A stretch of 10,868 bases of DNA. It comes from Anaerolineales bacterium (GTDB lineage Bacteria; Chloroflexota; Anaerolineae; Anaerolineales; Villigracilaceae). The stretch is from the NCBI GenBank assembly GCA_025938055.1, contig JAICQC010000127.1, positions 1 through 10,868 of the forward strand, read 5' to 3'. How positions within the stretch are numbered: position 1 is the first letter of the stretch; each line of letters starts with the position of its first letter. Of the stretch, positions 1-6,834 are shown piece by piece. Both the position numbers and the translations under genes were made by a program. Under the pieces are notes generated by a model that saw nothing but the letters and a program-made list of their open reading frames with translations, did no database searches and was not told the DNA's origin.

Positions 1-799
1 CATTTGCCAGCTTCTTCGCCCGGGCGTGGTCATCTCCCAGGCGCTTCGTCATCTTCTCCAGCGAGATGATCCCGGCGGCAGCCACAACTCCCACCTGACG
101 CATTCCACCGCCCAGCATCTTGCGGATGTGGCGCGCGCGCCCAATGAATTTTTCAGTACCCACCAGCATCGAACCAATTGGTGCAGCCAAACCTTTGCTC
201 AGACAAAACATGACCGTATCCGCTGGCTCGACCAATTCCTTTACTGAAACATTCTGAGCCACCGCGGCATTGAAGATACGCGCGCCGTCAATGTGTAAAG
301 AAAGACCGTTTTGATGCGCGAGCTTGCCCACCTGGCGCGTGTAATCGGCTGTTAAGGCGACGCCGCCGCAAATGTTCTGTGTATTCTCGAGACAGAGCAA
401 TCGCGTGATGGGATGATGCACATCCTCGGTGCGGATGGAGGCGAGAATGTCATCCAGCGCCAACGTCCCATCCGACTGGTTCTGCACAGGGCATGCCTGA
501 ATCCCGCCCAGGGCAGACATCCCACCTGCTTCGTTTAAGTAAATGTGAGACTGACTCCCAACGATGACCTCATCACCTCGCTGGCAGTGGACCAGCAGTG
601 CAGTGAGATTGCCCATTGTGCCTGAGGGGACGAACAGCGCCGCCTCCTTGCCCAGCATTTCAGCAGCCAGTTCCTCCAACCGGTTCACCGTCGGGTCATC
701 GCGGTAAACATCATCGCCCACATCCGCTTCTGCCATGGCTTCGCGCATTTCGGGTGTGGGTCTGGTAACGGTGTCAGAACGAAGGTCGATGTATTCCAT
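1..799 (-). CDS. ltaE: Low-specificity L-threonine aldolase, 3' end cut by window edge
   Basis: PLP-dependent cytosolic enzyme that splits L-threonine or L-allo-threonine into glycine and acetaldehyde. The N-terminal 266 residues are present; the family usually has about 340, so the C-terminal part lies beyond base 1. The start [15 protein letters not shown] matches the family N-terminus. Visible motifs are H85 (SQSHIY, expected to stack on the cofactor), HIDGAR at 169-174 with the PLP-contacting D171 and R174, and [10 protein letters not shown] at 201-210 with K202 as the likely Schiff-base lysine. The ATG at 797-799 follows a strong GAGGAGG ribosome site (803-809), which overlaps the end of the upstream histidine phosphatase gene. 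Only 10 bases separate the two genes, so they are probably co-transcribed and translationally coupled. The reading frame is intact to the edge. Confidence 0.93.
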   Translation of the reverse strand, partial: MEYIDLRSDTVTRPTPEMREAMAEADVGDDVYRDDPTVNRLEELAAEMLGKEAALFVPSGTMGNLTALLVHCQRGDEVIVGSQSHIYLNEAGGMSALGGIQACPVQNQSDGTLALDDILASIRTEDVHHPITRLLCLENTQNICGGVALTADYTRQVGKLAHQNGLSLHIDGARIFNAAVAQNVSVKELVEPADTVMFCLSKGLAAPIGSMLVGTEKFIGRARHIRKMLGGGMRQVGVVAAAGIISLEKMTKRLGDDHARAKKLAN

Positions 800-809
800 G
801 GTTTCCTCC

Positions 810-1379
810 TCAAACAACGGTACGCCTCACGATCAATGTATTCGAATGTAAATCTATTGCTATGAATGATGGCAGACCAAGCATTTCCCAGAGCTCAAAA
901 CCATCGTTTCCTGTTAACCGTGACACGAATAAGGAAATGACCGTACCATGCGTCACGACGATAATGGTTTGGTTCCTGTGTTCACTCAAAATAGAGTGCA
1001 CTGTCTGATAAAACCGTGTATAAGCTTGATTTGCTGTTTCTGTTCCAAAAACAAGTTCATCAGGTTTTTGAAAGAATTCCCGAATCGAGTCCCGAAAGCT
1101 TTGCTGGGATACGTATGGGGCATTGCTCCGATCATGTTCATGCAAACCATCGACCACGCATACTTCGAGCTGGTATTTTCCTGCAACAATCTTTGCCGTC
1201 TGTTTTGCCTTGGGCTCATCGCTGGATATAACGAGTTCCGGCTGGAATTGACCTAACTGTTCCGCTAATTCCTCTGCGTGTTTTCGTCCCTCTTCCGAGA
1301 GTTGCCATTCACGCGCTGGCAGGAACTCGATGATTTCAGGCTGGGAATGTTTTACGAGAATGAGATACTTGCTTATCAT
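810..1379 (-). CDS. Histidine phosphatase superfamily protein (phosphoglycerate-mutase-like)
   Basis: A 189-residue single-domain member of the histidine phosphatase (branch 1, PGM-like) superfamily, probably a cytosolic phosphatase of unknown substrate. The N-terminal nucleophile motif is LVKHSQP with H11 as the phospho-acceptor. A second motif, [11 protein letters not shown] (52-62), occupies the place of the usual SSxLxRAxQTA. E81 in LHEH is a candidate proton donor, and the second histidine is H144 in [10 protein letters not shown]. The phosphate-pocket arginine of the usual RHG motif is lysine here (K10), and the second pocket arginine is K57. The EPKA and PAREWxLSxEGR signatures resemble a subgroup I recall mainly from actinobacteria, so the second substitution may be family-typical. 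Its ATG overlaps the TGA of the pseudouridine synthase by four bases (ATGA), which suggests coupled translation. Fold assignment is firm; substrate is unknown. Confidence 0.88.
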   Translation of the reverse strand: MISKYLILVKHSQPEIIEFLPAREWQLSEEGRKHAEELAEQLGQFQPELVISSDEPKAKQTAKIVAGKYQLEVCVVDGLHEHDRSNAPYVSQQSFRDSIREFFQKPDELVFGTETANQAYTRFYQTVHSILSEHRNQTIIVVTHGTVISLFVSRLTGNDGFELWEMLGLPSFIAIDLHSNTLIVRRTVV

Positions 1380-2299
1380 TCGGCGCGCAGGGAAGTCAAC
1401 ACATGTTCCAGTTCAGTGGGCAGTGGTGCATCGAAAATTCTCGCCTCACTTTCACCGGGCAAAACGATCTTCAAACGGTAGGCATGCAAAAAATGTCGAT
1501 CGATCCCCACAGACGATTTCTTCCTGCCGTACACGCCATCCCCGACGATGGGGCATCCTAAAAACGCACAATGCAGCCGAATTTGATGGGTCCGCCCCGT
1601 CAATGGATGGAATTCCAGCAGGGTGTGATTCCGAAAACTTTCGACGGTCTTATATTCAGAAATAGATTCCCGCCCGCGGCTCTCCGGAACGATCGCCATT
1701 CGCTTGCGATGACTCGGGTCACGCCCAATATGCGCTTCCACGCGTCCCGACGGTGTGGGTGGTTTCCCATCCACCAGCGCGAGATAGGTTTTGTCAACTT
1801 TTCGCAGCAGGAACTGGTCCTGCAGCCAGCGATGGGCGCGCTCATTCCTGGCAAGCAGGATCAAGCCCGAAGTTTCCTTATCCAGGCGATGAACGACGCC
1901 GGGCCGTTCCTCGCCTCCAATACCTTCAATGTCCGGGTCGTATCCCAGCATCGCATTTACCAGAGTTCCCGAGGAATGTCCCGCGGCAGGATGCACCACC
2001 ATGCCCGCTGGTTTGTTGACGATGACGAGATCCTCATTCTTGAAAACAATATCGAGCGGGATATCCTCAGCCACCAGGTCCGTCGGCGCGGGAGGCGGGA
2101 TGCGGACCGTCACATTGAATCCGCTCTCCAGGGTTTTACCCGCCTTCTTCGCTGCGTGACCGTTCACATCCACAAAGCCATTGGCGATCAATGATTGAAT
2201 CCTGGAACGCGAAAACTCCTGTAACTGCCCGACCAAAAACTTATCGAGCCGCTCAGGAGTCTGTTTGTCGAAACGCAAATTTAAGACACGCTCATTCAC
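1376..2299 (-). CDS. rluD: RluA/RluD-family 23S rRNA pseudouridine synthase
   Basis: A 307-residue enzyme isomerising uridine to pseudouridine in large-subunit rRNA. The E. coli RluD homologue modifies the helix 69 loop, but the exact target here is inferred. An N-terminal S4 RNA-binding domain spans about residues 16-63 (RLDKFLVGQL to VNGHAAKKAGKTL). It is followed by the catalytic domain with NKPAGMVVHPAAGH (95-108), HRLDKETSGL (137-146, catalytic D140), and the C-terminal GRTHQIRLHCAFLGCPIVGD block. Length and domain order are normal for RluD. The start is GTG (2297-2299), lying within the last codons of lspA with an 8-base overlap. No strong ribosome site is visible, which fits coupling to lspA translation. 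The lspA-rluD order is common in many bacteria. Confidence 0.93.
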   Translation of the reverse strand: MNERVLNLRFDKQTPERLDKFLVGQLQEFSRSRIQSLIANGFVDVNGHAAKKAGKTLESGFNVTVRIPPPAPTDLVAEDIPLDIVFKNEDLVIVNKPAGMVVHPAAGHSSGTLVNAMLGYDPDIEGIGGEERPGVVHRLDKETSGLILLARNERAHRWLQDQFLLRKVDKTYLALVDGKPPTPSGRVEAHIGRDPSHRKRMAIVPESRGRESISEYKTVESFRNHTLLEFHPLTGRTHQIRLHCAFLGCPIVGDGVYGRKKSSVGIDRHFLHAYRLKIVLPGESEARIFDAPLPTELEHVLTSLRAE

Positions 2300-2828
2300 T
2301 GATCACTTCGCCCGGTTGATCTGGCGAAACTGCCTGCAACTGTTCTTTCTTCGCCTTACGTTCCTGCCACCACACACCCAGCAACAAAACCACACAACCA
2401 ACACTAATACTTGCGTCTGCAATGTTAAAGACGGGAAACGTTCCGACCGAAACAAAGTCTGTTACGTGGCCGAGAGTCAGACGATCAACAAGGTTGCCAA
2501 TCGCACCGCCCAGTTGCATGCTCATTGCCAGGCGCAGGGGCCAATCGACACTGGAAACCTGCGGGTAATAATAAATGATAGCAGCGATGACAACGAAAGC
2601 CAGCACTGTGAAAATCATGCCGCCCTCCTGGAACATGCCGAATGCCGCGCCGCGGTTATACCAGTGCACAATACGTGCATAAGGGCTGAGCCATTGCAGA
2701 GACTCAGGCAGCCAGCTTTGCCCAGCGGGAATATTTGTGCGTACCAGCCACTTCGTCCATTGATCCAACGCGACGATCACGGCTGCGATCGTAAATATGC
2801 CCCAGTAATTTCTAACAGCTTTCTTCAC
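2292..2828 (-). CDS. lspA: Lipoprotein signal peptidase (signal peptidase II)
   Basis: A membrane-embedded aspartyl protease that removes signal peptides from prolipoproteins before the lipidated cysteine. It has 178 residues and four predicted membrane segments (about 9-28, 70-88, 97-115, 138-156). The family motifs are present: LDQWTK with D22, NRGAAFG (58-64), GNLVDR with catalytic D115, and FNIADASISVG with catalytic D138. The C-terminus has a charged tail (QERKAKKEQLQ) and extra residues to 178. The start is GTG at 2826-2828, preceded by a GAGGTG ribosome site about four bases away. It sits 35 bases after alr and overlaps the pseudouridine synthase by 8 bases. The HlyD-type lipoprotein encoded at 7437-8477 is a plausible substrate. 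Confidence 0.95.
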   Translation of the reverse strand: MKKAVRNYWGIFTIAAVIVALDQWTKWLVRTNIPAGQSWLPESLQWLSPYARIVHWYNRGAAFGMFQEGGMIFTVLAFVVIAAIIYYYPQVSSVDWPLRLAMSMQLGGAIGNLVDRLTLGHVTDFVSVGTFPVFNIADASISVGCVVLLLGVWWQERKAKKEQLQAVSPDQPGEVISE

Positions 2829-2863
2829 GTTTCACCTCAAAAGAAAATCGCCCCATTCTACCA

Positions 2864-3961
2864 TCACTCGTTTCGATAGATACGCGGCACACGCGTGTTT
2901 ATGCTCGACATTACTTCGTATTCGTTTGTGCCCATCCATTCAGCAAGATCCTCCGCCAGGATGCCCTCTCCCAGCAGAACCACCTCATCCCCCACCTTTA
3001 TATCATCGTCGCCAACATTGACCATGAACTGGTCCATGCAGATCCTGCCTACCTGCGGATATTTTTTTTGATGGATGAGCACCTGGGCGCGGTTGGTCAT
3101 GCGCCGGAAATAACCGTCTGCGTAACCGCATGGGACCGTGACGATTCCCGTCTCTGCCTCAGCCTGCCACAGCGACCCGTAGCTTAACGGCCGCCCGGGG
3201 CGAGTCCGCTTCGAGTAGGCGACGCGCGACCGCCAGGTGAGAGCCGGCTTGACGTCGATCACGCGCTCCACCTCCGGTCCCGGGTAGACGCCATAAAACA
3301 GCACGCCCGCTCGTACCATGTCGAAGTAGGCTTCAGGCAGGTTCAGGATTCCGCCGGAGTTACACACATGCCGGAGAGGTGGAATGGGCAGGCTATGTTT
3401 GTTGTATAAATCTAGCACCTCTTGAAAGCGTTCCAACTGCAGGGAGGAATAACTTCGGTCAGCCAACTCAGAATTTGCCAGATGGGTATAAATACCTTCA
3501 ACCGCGAGGTGGTTATACAAAGCCGATTTCAGAATAAAATGTTCAGCCTCATATTCATGCACGCCCACTCTCTCCATGCCAGTATCGATCTTTAGGTGAA
3601 CCTTTATTGGGCTGGCTGTCGAACGCGAAATCTCTTCTGCAATATCAAGCAATTGAGGGGAAGAGCCTGTCAGGGTCAGGTCATACTCCGCAAATAGCTG
3701 AACCTGTTCAGGCAGGGTCGCGCCAGCTACGAGGATTGGCTTTCTAAGTCCCAGCTCGCGCAGATGAATTCCTTCTTCAACGATGGCAACGCCGATGTAA
3801 TCCACATAGGGCTCGATGAACGGCGCGACACCATCCACGCCGTGACCGTAGGCATTCGCCTTGACCATTAGCATGACCTTTGCAGGAGCCACCTGCGCAC
3901 GTATGGCTTCCAGGTTTTTTCTTAGCTGGGAAAGGTTGACTTCAAGATAAGTTGGTCTCAT
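2864..3961 (-). CDS. alr: Alanine racemase
   Basis: PLP-dependent cytosolic enzyme interconverting L- and D-alanine to supply D-Ala for peptidoglycan. The 365-residue protein starts MRPTYLEVNLSQLRKN, the normal alr N-terminus. The PLP lysine is K34 in MVKANAYGHG, and the opposing catalytic tyrosine is Y261 in LSYGSLW. R131 in GMERVG contacts the cofactor region, and the VPCGYADGYFR and GRICMDQFMVNVG signatures are intact, as is the C-terminal TRVPRIY. Length is standard. The frame is open upstream for 39 more codons, but these overlap the end of the GNAT gene in another frame and do not look like alr, so the ATG at 3959-3961 is preferred. The two genes overlap by 20 bases. No strong ribosome site is visible, which suggests coupled expression. 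Confidence 0.95.
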   Translation of the reverse strand: MRPTYLEVNLSQLRKNLEAIRAQVAPAKVMLMVKANAYGHGVDGVAPFIEPYVDYIGVAIVEEGIHLRELGLRKPILVAGATLPEQVQLFAEYDLTLTGSSPQLLDIAEEISRSTASPIKVHLKIDTGMERVGVHEYEAEHFILKSALYNHLAVEGIYTHLANSELADRSYSSLQLERFQEVLDLYNKHSLPIPPLRHVCNSGGILNLPEAYFDMVRAGVLFYGVYPGPEVERVIDVKPALTWRSRVAYSKRTRPGRPLSYGSLWQAEAETGIVTVPCGYADGYFRRMTNRAQVLIHQKKYPQVGRICMDQFMVNVGDDDIKVGDEVVLLGEGILAEDLAEWMGTNEYEVMSSINTRVPRIYRNE

Positions 3962-4436
3962 TTTGTGCAGACACTTCGTTAAGTTTTCTCCAATGGTATT
4001 CCACGTCCGGTTCACTTTCGGGCGGCGGGCTGATCCCAAACTTCTCTGCGGTAAACCCACTTTTTTCGTAAAATGCACGGGCGTTCATATTGATCTGAAG
4101 AGTATATAGCCAGAGATGCTCCGGAGAGAACTGATGGGCGTAATTGAGCAGGGCTTTGCCGATCCCACGCTGCTGGTAATCGGGATGGACGTACAGGTGG
4201 TCAATAAACTCATCTCTGATTGCCATAAAAGCAACAGGAAGCCGGTCATGTTCAACGACCACAACCTTGTTATCTTTCAAGATATGATCGCGGAAATAAT
4301 CCCGATCTTCATAAAAGAAGTGACCTTTGGCGCGCTGGAATTCAGGGAGCGACTTCTCGCGGGCAATCCTCCACAGGATGGTCACTGCATCGAAGTCGTC
4401 TGGATGATAATCACGAATAGAATGGTTTTCAGGCAT
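3942..4436 (-). CDS. GNAT-family N-acetyltransferase
   Basis: A 164-residue single-domain acetyltransferase of the GNAT fold; the acceptor is unknown. It begins MPENHSIRDYHPDDFDAV, a typical GNAT opening strand and helix. The acetyl-CoA pyrophosphate-binding loop (motif A) is VHPDYQQRGIGKALL, containing the Q/RxxGxG/A signature. Motif B is NMNARAFYEKSGF. The C-terminal tail (PPPESEPDVEYHWRK) is normal for small GNATs. A GTG 33 bases upstream in the same frame (4467-4469) lies in the loop of the terminator hairpin and is unlikely to be used. The chosen ATG (4434-4436) has no strong ribosome site. The gene is first in the run leading into alr, overlapping it by 20 bases. A RimI-like role is possible but unsupported. 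Confidence 0.85.
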   Translation of the reverse strand: MPENHSIRDYHPDDFDAVTILWRIAREKSLPEFQRAKGHFFYEDRDYFRDHILKDNKVVVVEHDRLPVAFMAIRDEFIDHLYVHPDYQQRGIGKALLNYAHQFSPEHLWLYTLQINMNARAFYEKSGFTAEKFGISPPPESEPDVEYHWRKLNEVSAQNETNLS

Positions 4437-4442
4437 GGTTGG

Positions 4443-4485
4443 AAATAAATTGAGCCAAATGGTTGGCACCGCCCATTTGGCTCAA
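4443..4485 (-). terminator. Rho-independent terminator-like hairpin after the RRM gene
   Basis: A perfect 13-bp inverted repeat has arms 4450-4462 (TTGAGCCAAATGG) and 4473-4485 with a 10-base loop. On the minus strand it is followed by TTTATTT (4443-4449). It lies 23 bases beyond the stop of the RNA-binding protein gene and ends just before the GNAT start at 4436. The T-tract is interrupted by one A, so termination may be partial. Confidence 0.7.
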
Positions 4486-4508
4486 AGCTATAGAGGTTTT
4501 AGAGTGAT

Positions 4509-4847
4509 CTAATAATCGCGTCTACGCTCGCGGTCACCGCTGCCGCCGGGCCTGCGTCCGCTGCCACTGCGGAAACCGCCGCCACCAGCCGGGCGATCTT
4601 CGCGCGGGCGCGCCAGGTTGACGGTCAGGGGACGCCCACTGAAATCCTTGCCATGGAACATGGTGATGGCGCTTTGAGCTTCCTCAGAAGACCCCATCTC
4701 AACAAAGCCAAAGCCTTTTGAGCGTCCGCTTGCGCGATCTCTGATCACCTGGGCAGATTTCACTGTGCCCGCCTGAGCAAACAGACTCTCCAGGTCGGCA
4801 TCAACAGTGGTGTACGGCAGATTGCCTACATAAAGTTTCGCTTCCAT
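4509..4847 (-). CDS. Single-RRM RNA-binding protein with glycine/arginine-rich tail
   Basis: A 112-residue bacterial RRM protein of the type widespread in cyanobacteria, Chloroflexota and others, often linked to cold or RNA chaperone functions; the role here is inferred. The RRM spans residues 3-80 with RNP2 LYVGNL (5-10) and RNP1 KGFGFVEM (44-51), both intact. The C-terminus (82-112) is a short Gly/Arg/Ser-rich tail (PAGGGGFRSGSGRR...) ending RRRDY. The ATG at 4845-4847 matches the conserved MEAKLYVGNLPY start; a purine-rich AGGAGAAGAG ribosome site lies 7-15 bases upstream. The frame stays open further upstream but those residues do not look like RRM sequence. It is followed by a terminator hairpin, so it may be largely a single-gene transcript with a long structured leader. 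Confidence 0.93.
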   Translation of the reverse strand: MEAKLYVGNLPYTTVDADLESLFAQAGTVKSAQVIRDRASGRSKGFGFVEMGSSEEAQSAITMFHGKDFSGRPLTVNLARPREDRPAGGGGFRSGSGRRPGGSGDRERRRDY

Positions 4848-5140
4848 AGAAATACTCTTCTCCTGAGTGTGGGCTGTAAAAGTGAAGCCTCTTTCACAGC
4901 AATACGGATTCAATGTGCATGACTACAGCGATCACAGACACCCAGGTGCCAAGAAGCGCCCCGCCACACCTGCCCTGGCGGGAGGTGCCAGGGAGAACAC
5001 GCGGGACTGTAGAAATTCCCTCTGATTGTCGGACCACATTCATCCATGCAACCAACCCCGCTACAAGCACTTCGACTACGCTCAGCACGAGCACGCGGGA
5101 TCTTCGGCAATTCGATTGTAGCACAAGAGGGGTGGACTTG
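4848..5140 (-). promoter_or_regulatory. Long upstream region of the RRM gene with alternative hairpins
   Basis: There is no convincing gene in these 293 bases. On the minus strand an extended -10-like TGCTACAAT lies at 5115-5123 without a clear -35, giving a possible start near 5108 and a leader of about 260 bases. Within it, three mutually exclusive pairings overlap: 4960-4966 with 4976-4982 (7 bp), 4967-4971 with 4983-4987 (5 bp), and 4973-4979 with 4987-4993 (7 bp). An 8-base direct repeat AGGTGCCA occurs at 4944-4951 and 4983-4990. Such a leader could control an RNA-binding protein, for example through temperature or autoregulation, but that is inference. Confidence 0.35.
5067..5092. repeat. 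Candidate copy of a dispersed palindromic intergenic repeat
   Basis: The plus strand reads GCAC-TTCGACTACGCTCAG-CACGAGC. I recall the core TTCGACTACGCTCAG, flanked by short complementary arms, as a recurrent intergenic element in many environmental bacterial genomes. Here the arms are imperfect as DNA, but in a minus-strand transcript GUGCU and AGUGC can pair with two G-U wobbles. Only one copy is in this window, so its repeat status cannot be shown from the sequence itself. Confidence 0.45.
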
Positions 5141-5923
5141 CTAGCAACTCGGCAGCCAGAAGCGAAGCCAATTCTCTTTCTCGCGCAGGGAAAACTGGAC
5201 ACGCGCTTCGAGCTGGCTCAGAACGGAAGCTTTGGTTCCACCAAGCGCCTCCGCGACCTGTCCGTTTGCCACGTGCCCGAAAACGCGTGTGCGGAAGTTC
5301 TGCAGCCAGGAGATCACCTGCCCGTAGCGCGGCGCGTTCAAGGTGACGATGGGCCACACCCGCCGCGCAGGACCGCGCAGCAAAAGCCAGCGAAAGTTTT
5401 GCACGGCTTCAAGGCTCAGGCTTGCAACAGACTCGAGGTCATCCACCAGCAGCAGAACACACTGGTGTGTGTTCTTATTCGAGTGTGCCCACGAGGCAAG
5501 CGATTCCAGGAAATCCTGTGTACTGTTATGACCCACAGGGAAAACACCCACGCGGTGTGAAGTGGCTTCGAGGTTTTCCCATTCGTCGGGATAGTTCGTA
5601 ATGACGCCAAATTGTATATCAGTTGCGCTGTGGGAAAGGGCTGCCGACCGTGCGAGGGACTTCAGGAAATCGGTCTTGCCTGAGCCTGCATCGCCGGCAA
5701 CCAGCATCGGACCAGGATGCGGATCATACAGGTTCAACAATACCGGCAAACCGTCTGAAGCAACACCCAGCAAGAGCGCTTCGACCGGAAGCGGCCCGAT
5801 CTCAGCCAGGACGGAGCTGAGAGCTGGTGCTGCCGGCACAGGCTGCGCGGGAGACGTTGACGTTTCAGTCTTGACTTCCGTCAACGCTTGCAGCGCCGAA
5901 GAGAATTGACGATTGTTGGTCAT
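5141..5923 (-). CDS. Short FtsK/HerA-like P-loop ATPase
   Basis: A 260-residue P-loop ATPase most like an isolated FtsK/SpoIIIE-type motor domain; the function is unknown. Residues 1-40 are a Ser/Thr/Pro/Ala-rich, probably disordered segment. The core begins LPVLLNLYDPHPGPMLVAG and contains Walker A GDAGSGKT (77-84, K83) and Walker B CVLLLVDDLE (155-164, D161/D162). Later segments RGPARRVWPIVTLNAPR (183-199) and FRTRVFGHVANGQVAEAL (210-227) resemble the sensor and arginine regions of FtsK-like proteins. There are no membrane segments and no gamma DNA-reading domain. The ATG follows an AGGAGG ribosome site by about five bases. The promoter has a LexA-type operator, so induction by DNA damage is plausible. 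An AAA-type or other RecA-fold ATPase remains possible. It is a single gene between separate transcripts. Confidence 0.75.
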   Translation of the reverse strand: MTNNRQFSSALQALTEVKTETSTSPAQPVPAAPALSSVLAEIGPLPVEALLLGVASDGLPVLLNLYDPHPGPMLVAGDAGSGKTDFLKSLARSAALSHSATDIQFGVITNYPDEWENLEATSHRVGVFPVGHNSTQDFLESLASWAHSNKNTHQCVLLLVDDLESVASLSLEAVQNFRWLLLRGPARRVWPIVTLNAPRYGQVISWLQNFRTRVFGHVANGQVAEALGGTKASVLSQLEARVQFSLREKENWLRFWLPSC

Positions 5924-5941
5924 ACGTCCTCCTTCTATTTT

Positions 5942-5987
5942 TAGAACGCATGTTCTATTTTACTCCCGCCTTCTCACCTGACGTCAA
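5942..5987 (-). promoter_or_regulatory. Promoter of the FtsK-like ATPase with a LexA/SOS-type box
   Basis: On the minus strand, -35 TTGACG (5982-5987) and -10 TAAAAT (5957-5962) are 19 bases apart, slightly long. Directly downstream lies the inverted repeat TAGAAC-N4-GTTCTA (5942-5957; the minus-strand centre is ATGC). It contains GAAC-N4-GTTC, the core of the Bacillus-type LexA operator, and its inner bases also fit the AACRNRYGTT form. The box covers the predicted transcription start, a good position for a repressor. The -35 also overlaps the palindrome TGACGTCA (5979-5986). Confidence 0.55.
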
Positions 5988-6006
5988 GAGTATTTATCTT
6001 AAAGTT

Positions 6007-6372
6007 TTATGGCAAAATATTTTTCTCCACCATCCAGGTATGCAGTTCAAAGACCAGGCGTCCCACCTTTACCATTGGATCGGTACTGATCAGTTCCTGG
6101 GCTTCAGCCAGTGACTGTGTCTTGAGGACACCGACACCGCGGATCTCGCCGCTGGTTGCGAATGAATCCAGCAGAGGACCATTGATCACCAGCTTGCCCA
6201 TTTCGCCAAGGCGCTTAAGGTTGGCGAGGTGCGCTTCCTGCAATGCTTCGATTTCGGGCGTAGAATCAGGATGCCAGGTGGGTCCCTTCTTGAGCAGATA
6301 GATGTAGTAGATCGTCATGTCGGGAAAATGTTCGTTTACATCCTCCCAGGCTTGTGCGTCGTTGTAGGTCAT
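6007..6372 (-). CDS. YciI-family protein
   Basis: A 121-residue protein with the YciI-like ferredoxin-type (dimeric alpha-beta barrel) fold; the reaction is unknown, and some family members are dehydrogenase or dehalogenase-like. The core starts at IYYIYLLKKGPTW (21-33). It carries the family histidine in LQEAHLANLKRLGEMGKLVINGP (H48), then the GVGVLKTQSLAEAQELISTDPMVKVGRLVFELHTW block with D99. A roughly 20-residue N-terminal segment precedes the core. The ATG at 6370-6372 is preferred because GGAGG lies four bases upstream; ATG at 6387 and TTG at 6405 are in frame but lack one. It follows the DUF1761 gene by 36 bases on the same strand and probably shares its transcript. Family assignment is good; biochemical role is unknown. 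Confidence 0.85.
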   Translation of the reverse strand: MTYNDAQAWEDVNEHFPDMTIYYIYLLKKGPTWHPDSTPEIEALQEAHLANLKRLGEMGKLVINGPLLDSFATSGEIRGVGVLKTQSLAEAQELISTDPMVKVGRLVFELHTWMVEKNILP

Positions 6373-6408
6373 GCATCCTCCATCCATGTCATGAGGCTTT
6401 AGCAATAT

Positions 6409-6813
6409 CTAACGCCATGCACCCAGGATTGCGCCAAACAACAAAAAGTTGAGCAGATGGTTACCCGCTTCGATTGCCCAAACTTTGAGCCCCTGCCCGG
6501 CGAATAGTTTGTTGACCAAATTTGTAGGTGCGACAAAGCCCAGCCAGAGCATAAACCCGGCCAGCGCGCCTGATGCAGCATTTGTGCTTCCCATGAGGTT
6601 TACCAGAAGTGCCACAGCGACAGCTTGGACTAAGGCGGCAATAAGGGTGAAGACGTAGATCATCGGGTTAGGGTCGCCCGGCTGCCCGGATTTACCGATT
6701 CCCTCCCACCAGGCAGGAAAGAACAGCTTCGGGTGATACCAAACAAATCCGCTGACCATTGCGATGACAACACAAACGACCACAGCCAGCCAGTTGACAG
6801 AGCTAAAATCCAT
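6409..6813 (-). CDS. DUF1761 family membrane protein
   Basis: A 134-residue integral membrane protein matching DUF1761, a family of unknown function. Four hydrophobic segments are visible at about 7-26, 52-72, 80-98 and 113-132. The family signature after the first helix is present as GFVWYHPKLFFPAWW (22-36), with the conserved W25, Y26, P28 and aromatic cluster. A second recognisable block is MLWLGFVAPTNLVNKLFAGQ (88-107). The ATG at 6811-6813 follows a GAGGAGG ribosome site by about five bases. It appears to be the first gene of a two-gene unit with the YciI-family protein. A 19-base inverted repeat lies 22 bases upstream of the start and could be an operator. No substrate can be inferred. 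Confidence 0.88.
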   Translation of the reverse strand: MDFSSVNWLAVVVCVVIAMVSGFVWYHPKLFFPAWWEGIGKSGQPGDPNPMIYVFTLIAALVQAVAVALLVNLMGSTNAASGALAGFMLWLGFVAPTNLVNKLFAGQGLKVWAIEAGNHLLNFLLFGAILGAWR

Positions 6814-6834
6814 GGGAACCTCCTCGAATGATGC

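Noticed and set aside
1571..2194. Plus-strand frame of about 200 codons within the pseudouridine synthase gene
   Set aside because: It is the antisense of a well-conserved RluD gene with all motifs intact; the translation has no recognisable domain.
2265..2879. Plus-strand frame of about 200 codons opposite lspA
   Set aside because: It is a shadow of lspA; composition is rich in His, Asn and Gln with no family features.
3962..4078. 39-residue N-terminal extension of alanine racemase
   Set aside because: These codons overlap the GNAT gene in another frame and have no similarity to alr, whose usual start MRPTYLEVNL is at 3961.
4434..4469. Longer GNAT start at GTG 4467-4469
   Set aside because: It lies in the loop of the terminator hairpin and the added residues are not GNAT-like; ATG 4434-4436 begins a normal GNAT N-terminus.
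4913..5560. Long plus-strand open frame antisense to the ATPase and RRM leader
   Set aside because: It has low-complexity, Arg/Thr/Gln-rich translation with no recognisable motif and lies opposite a clearly coding ATPase frame.
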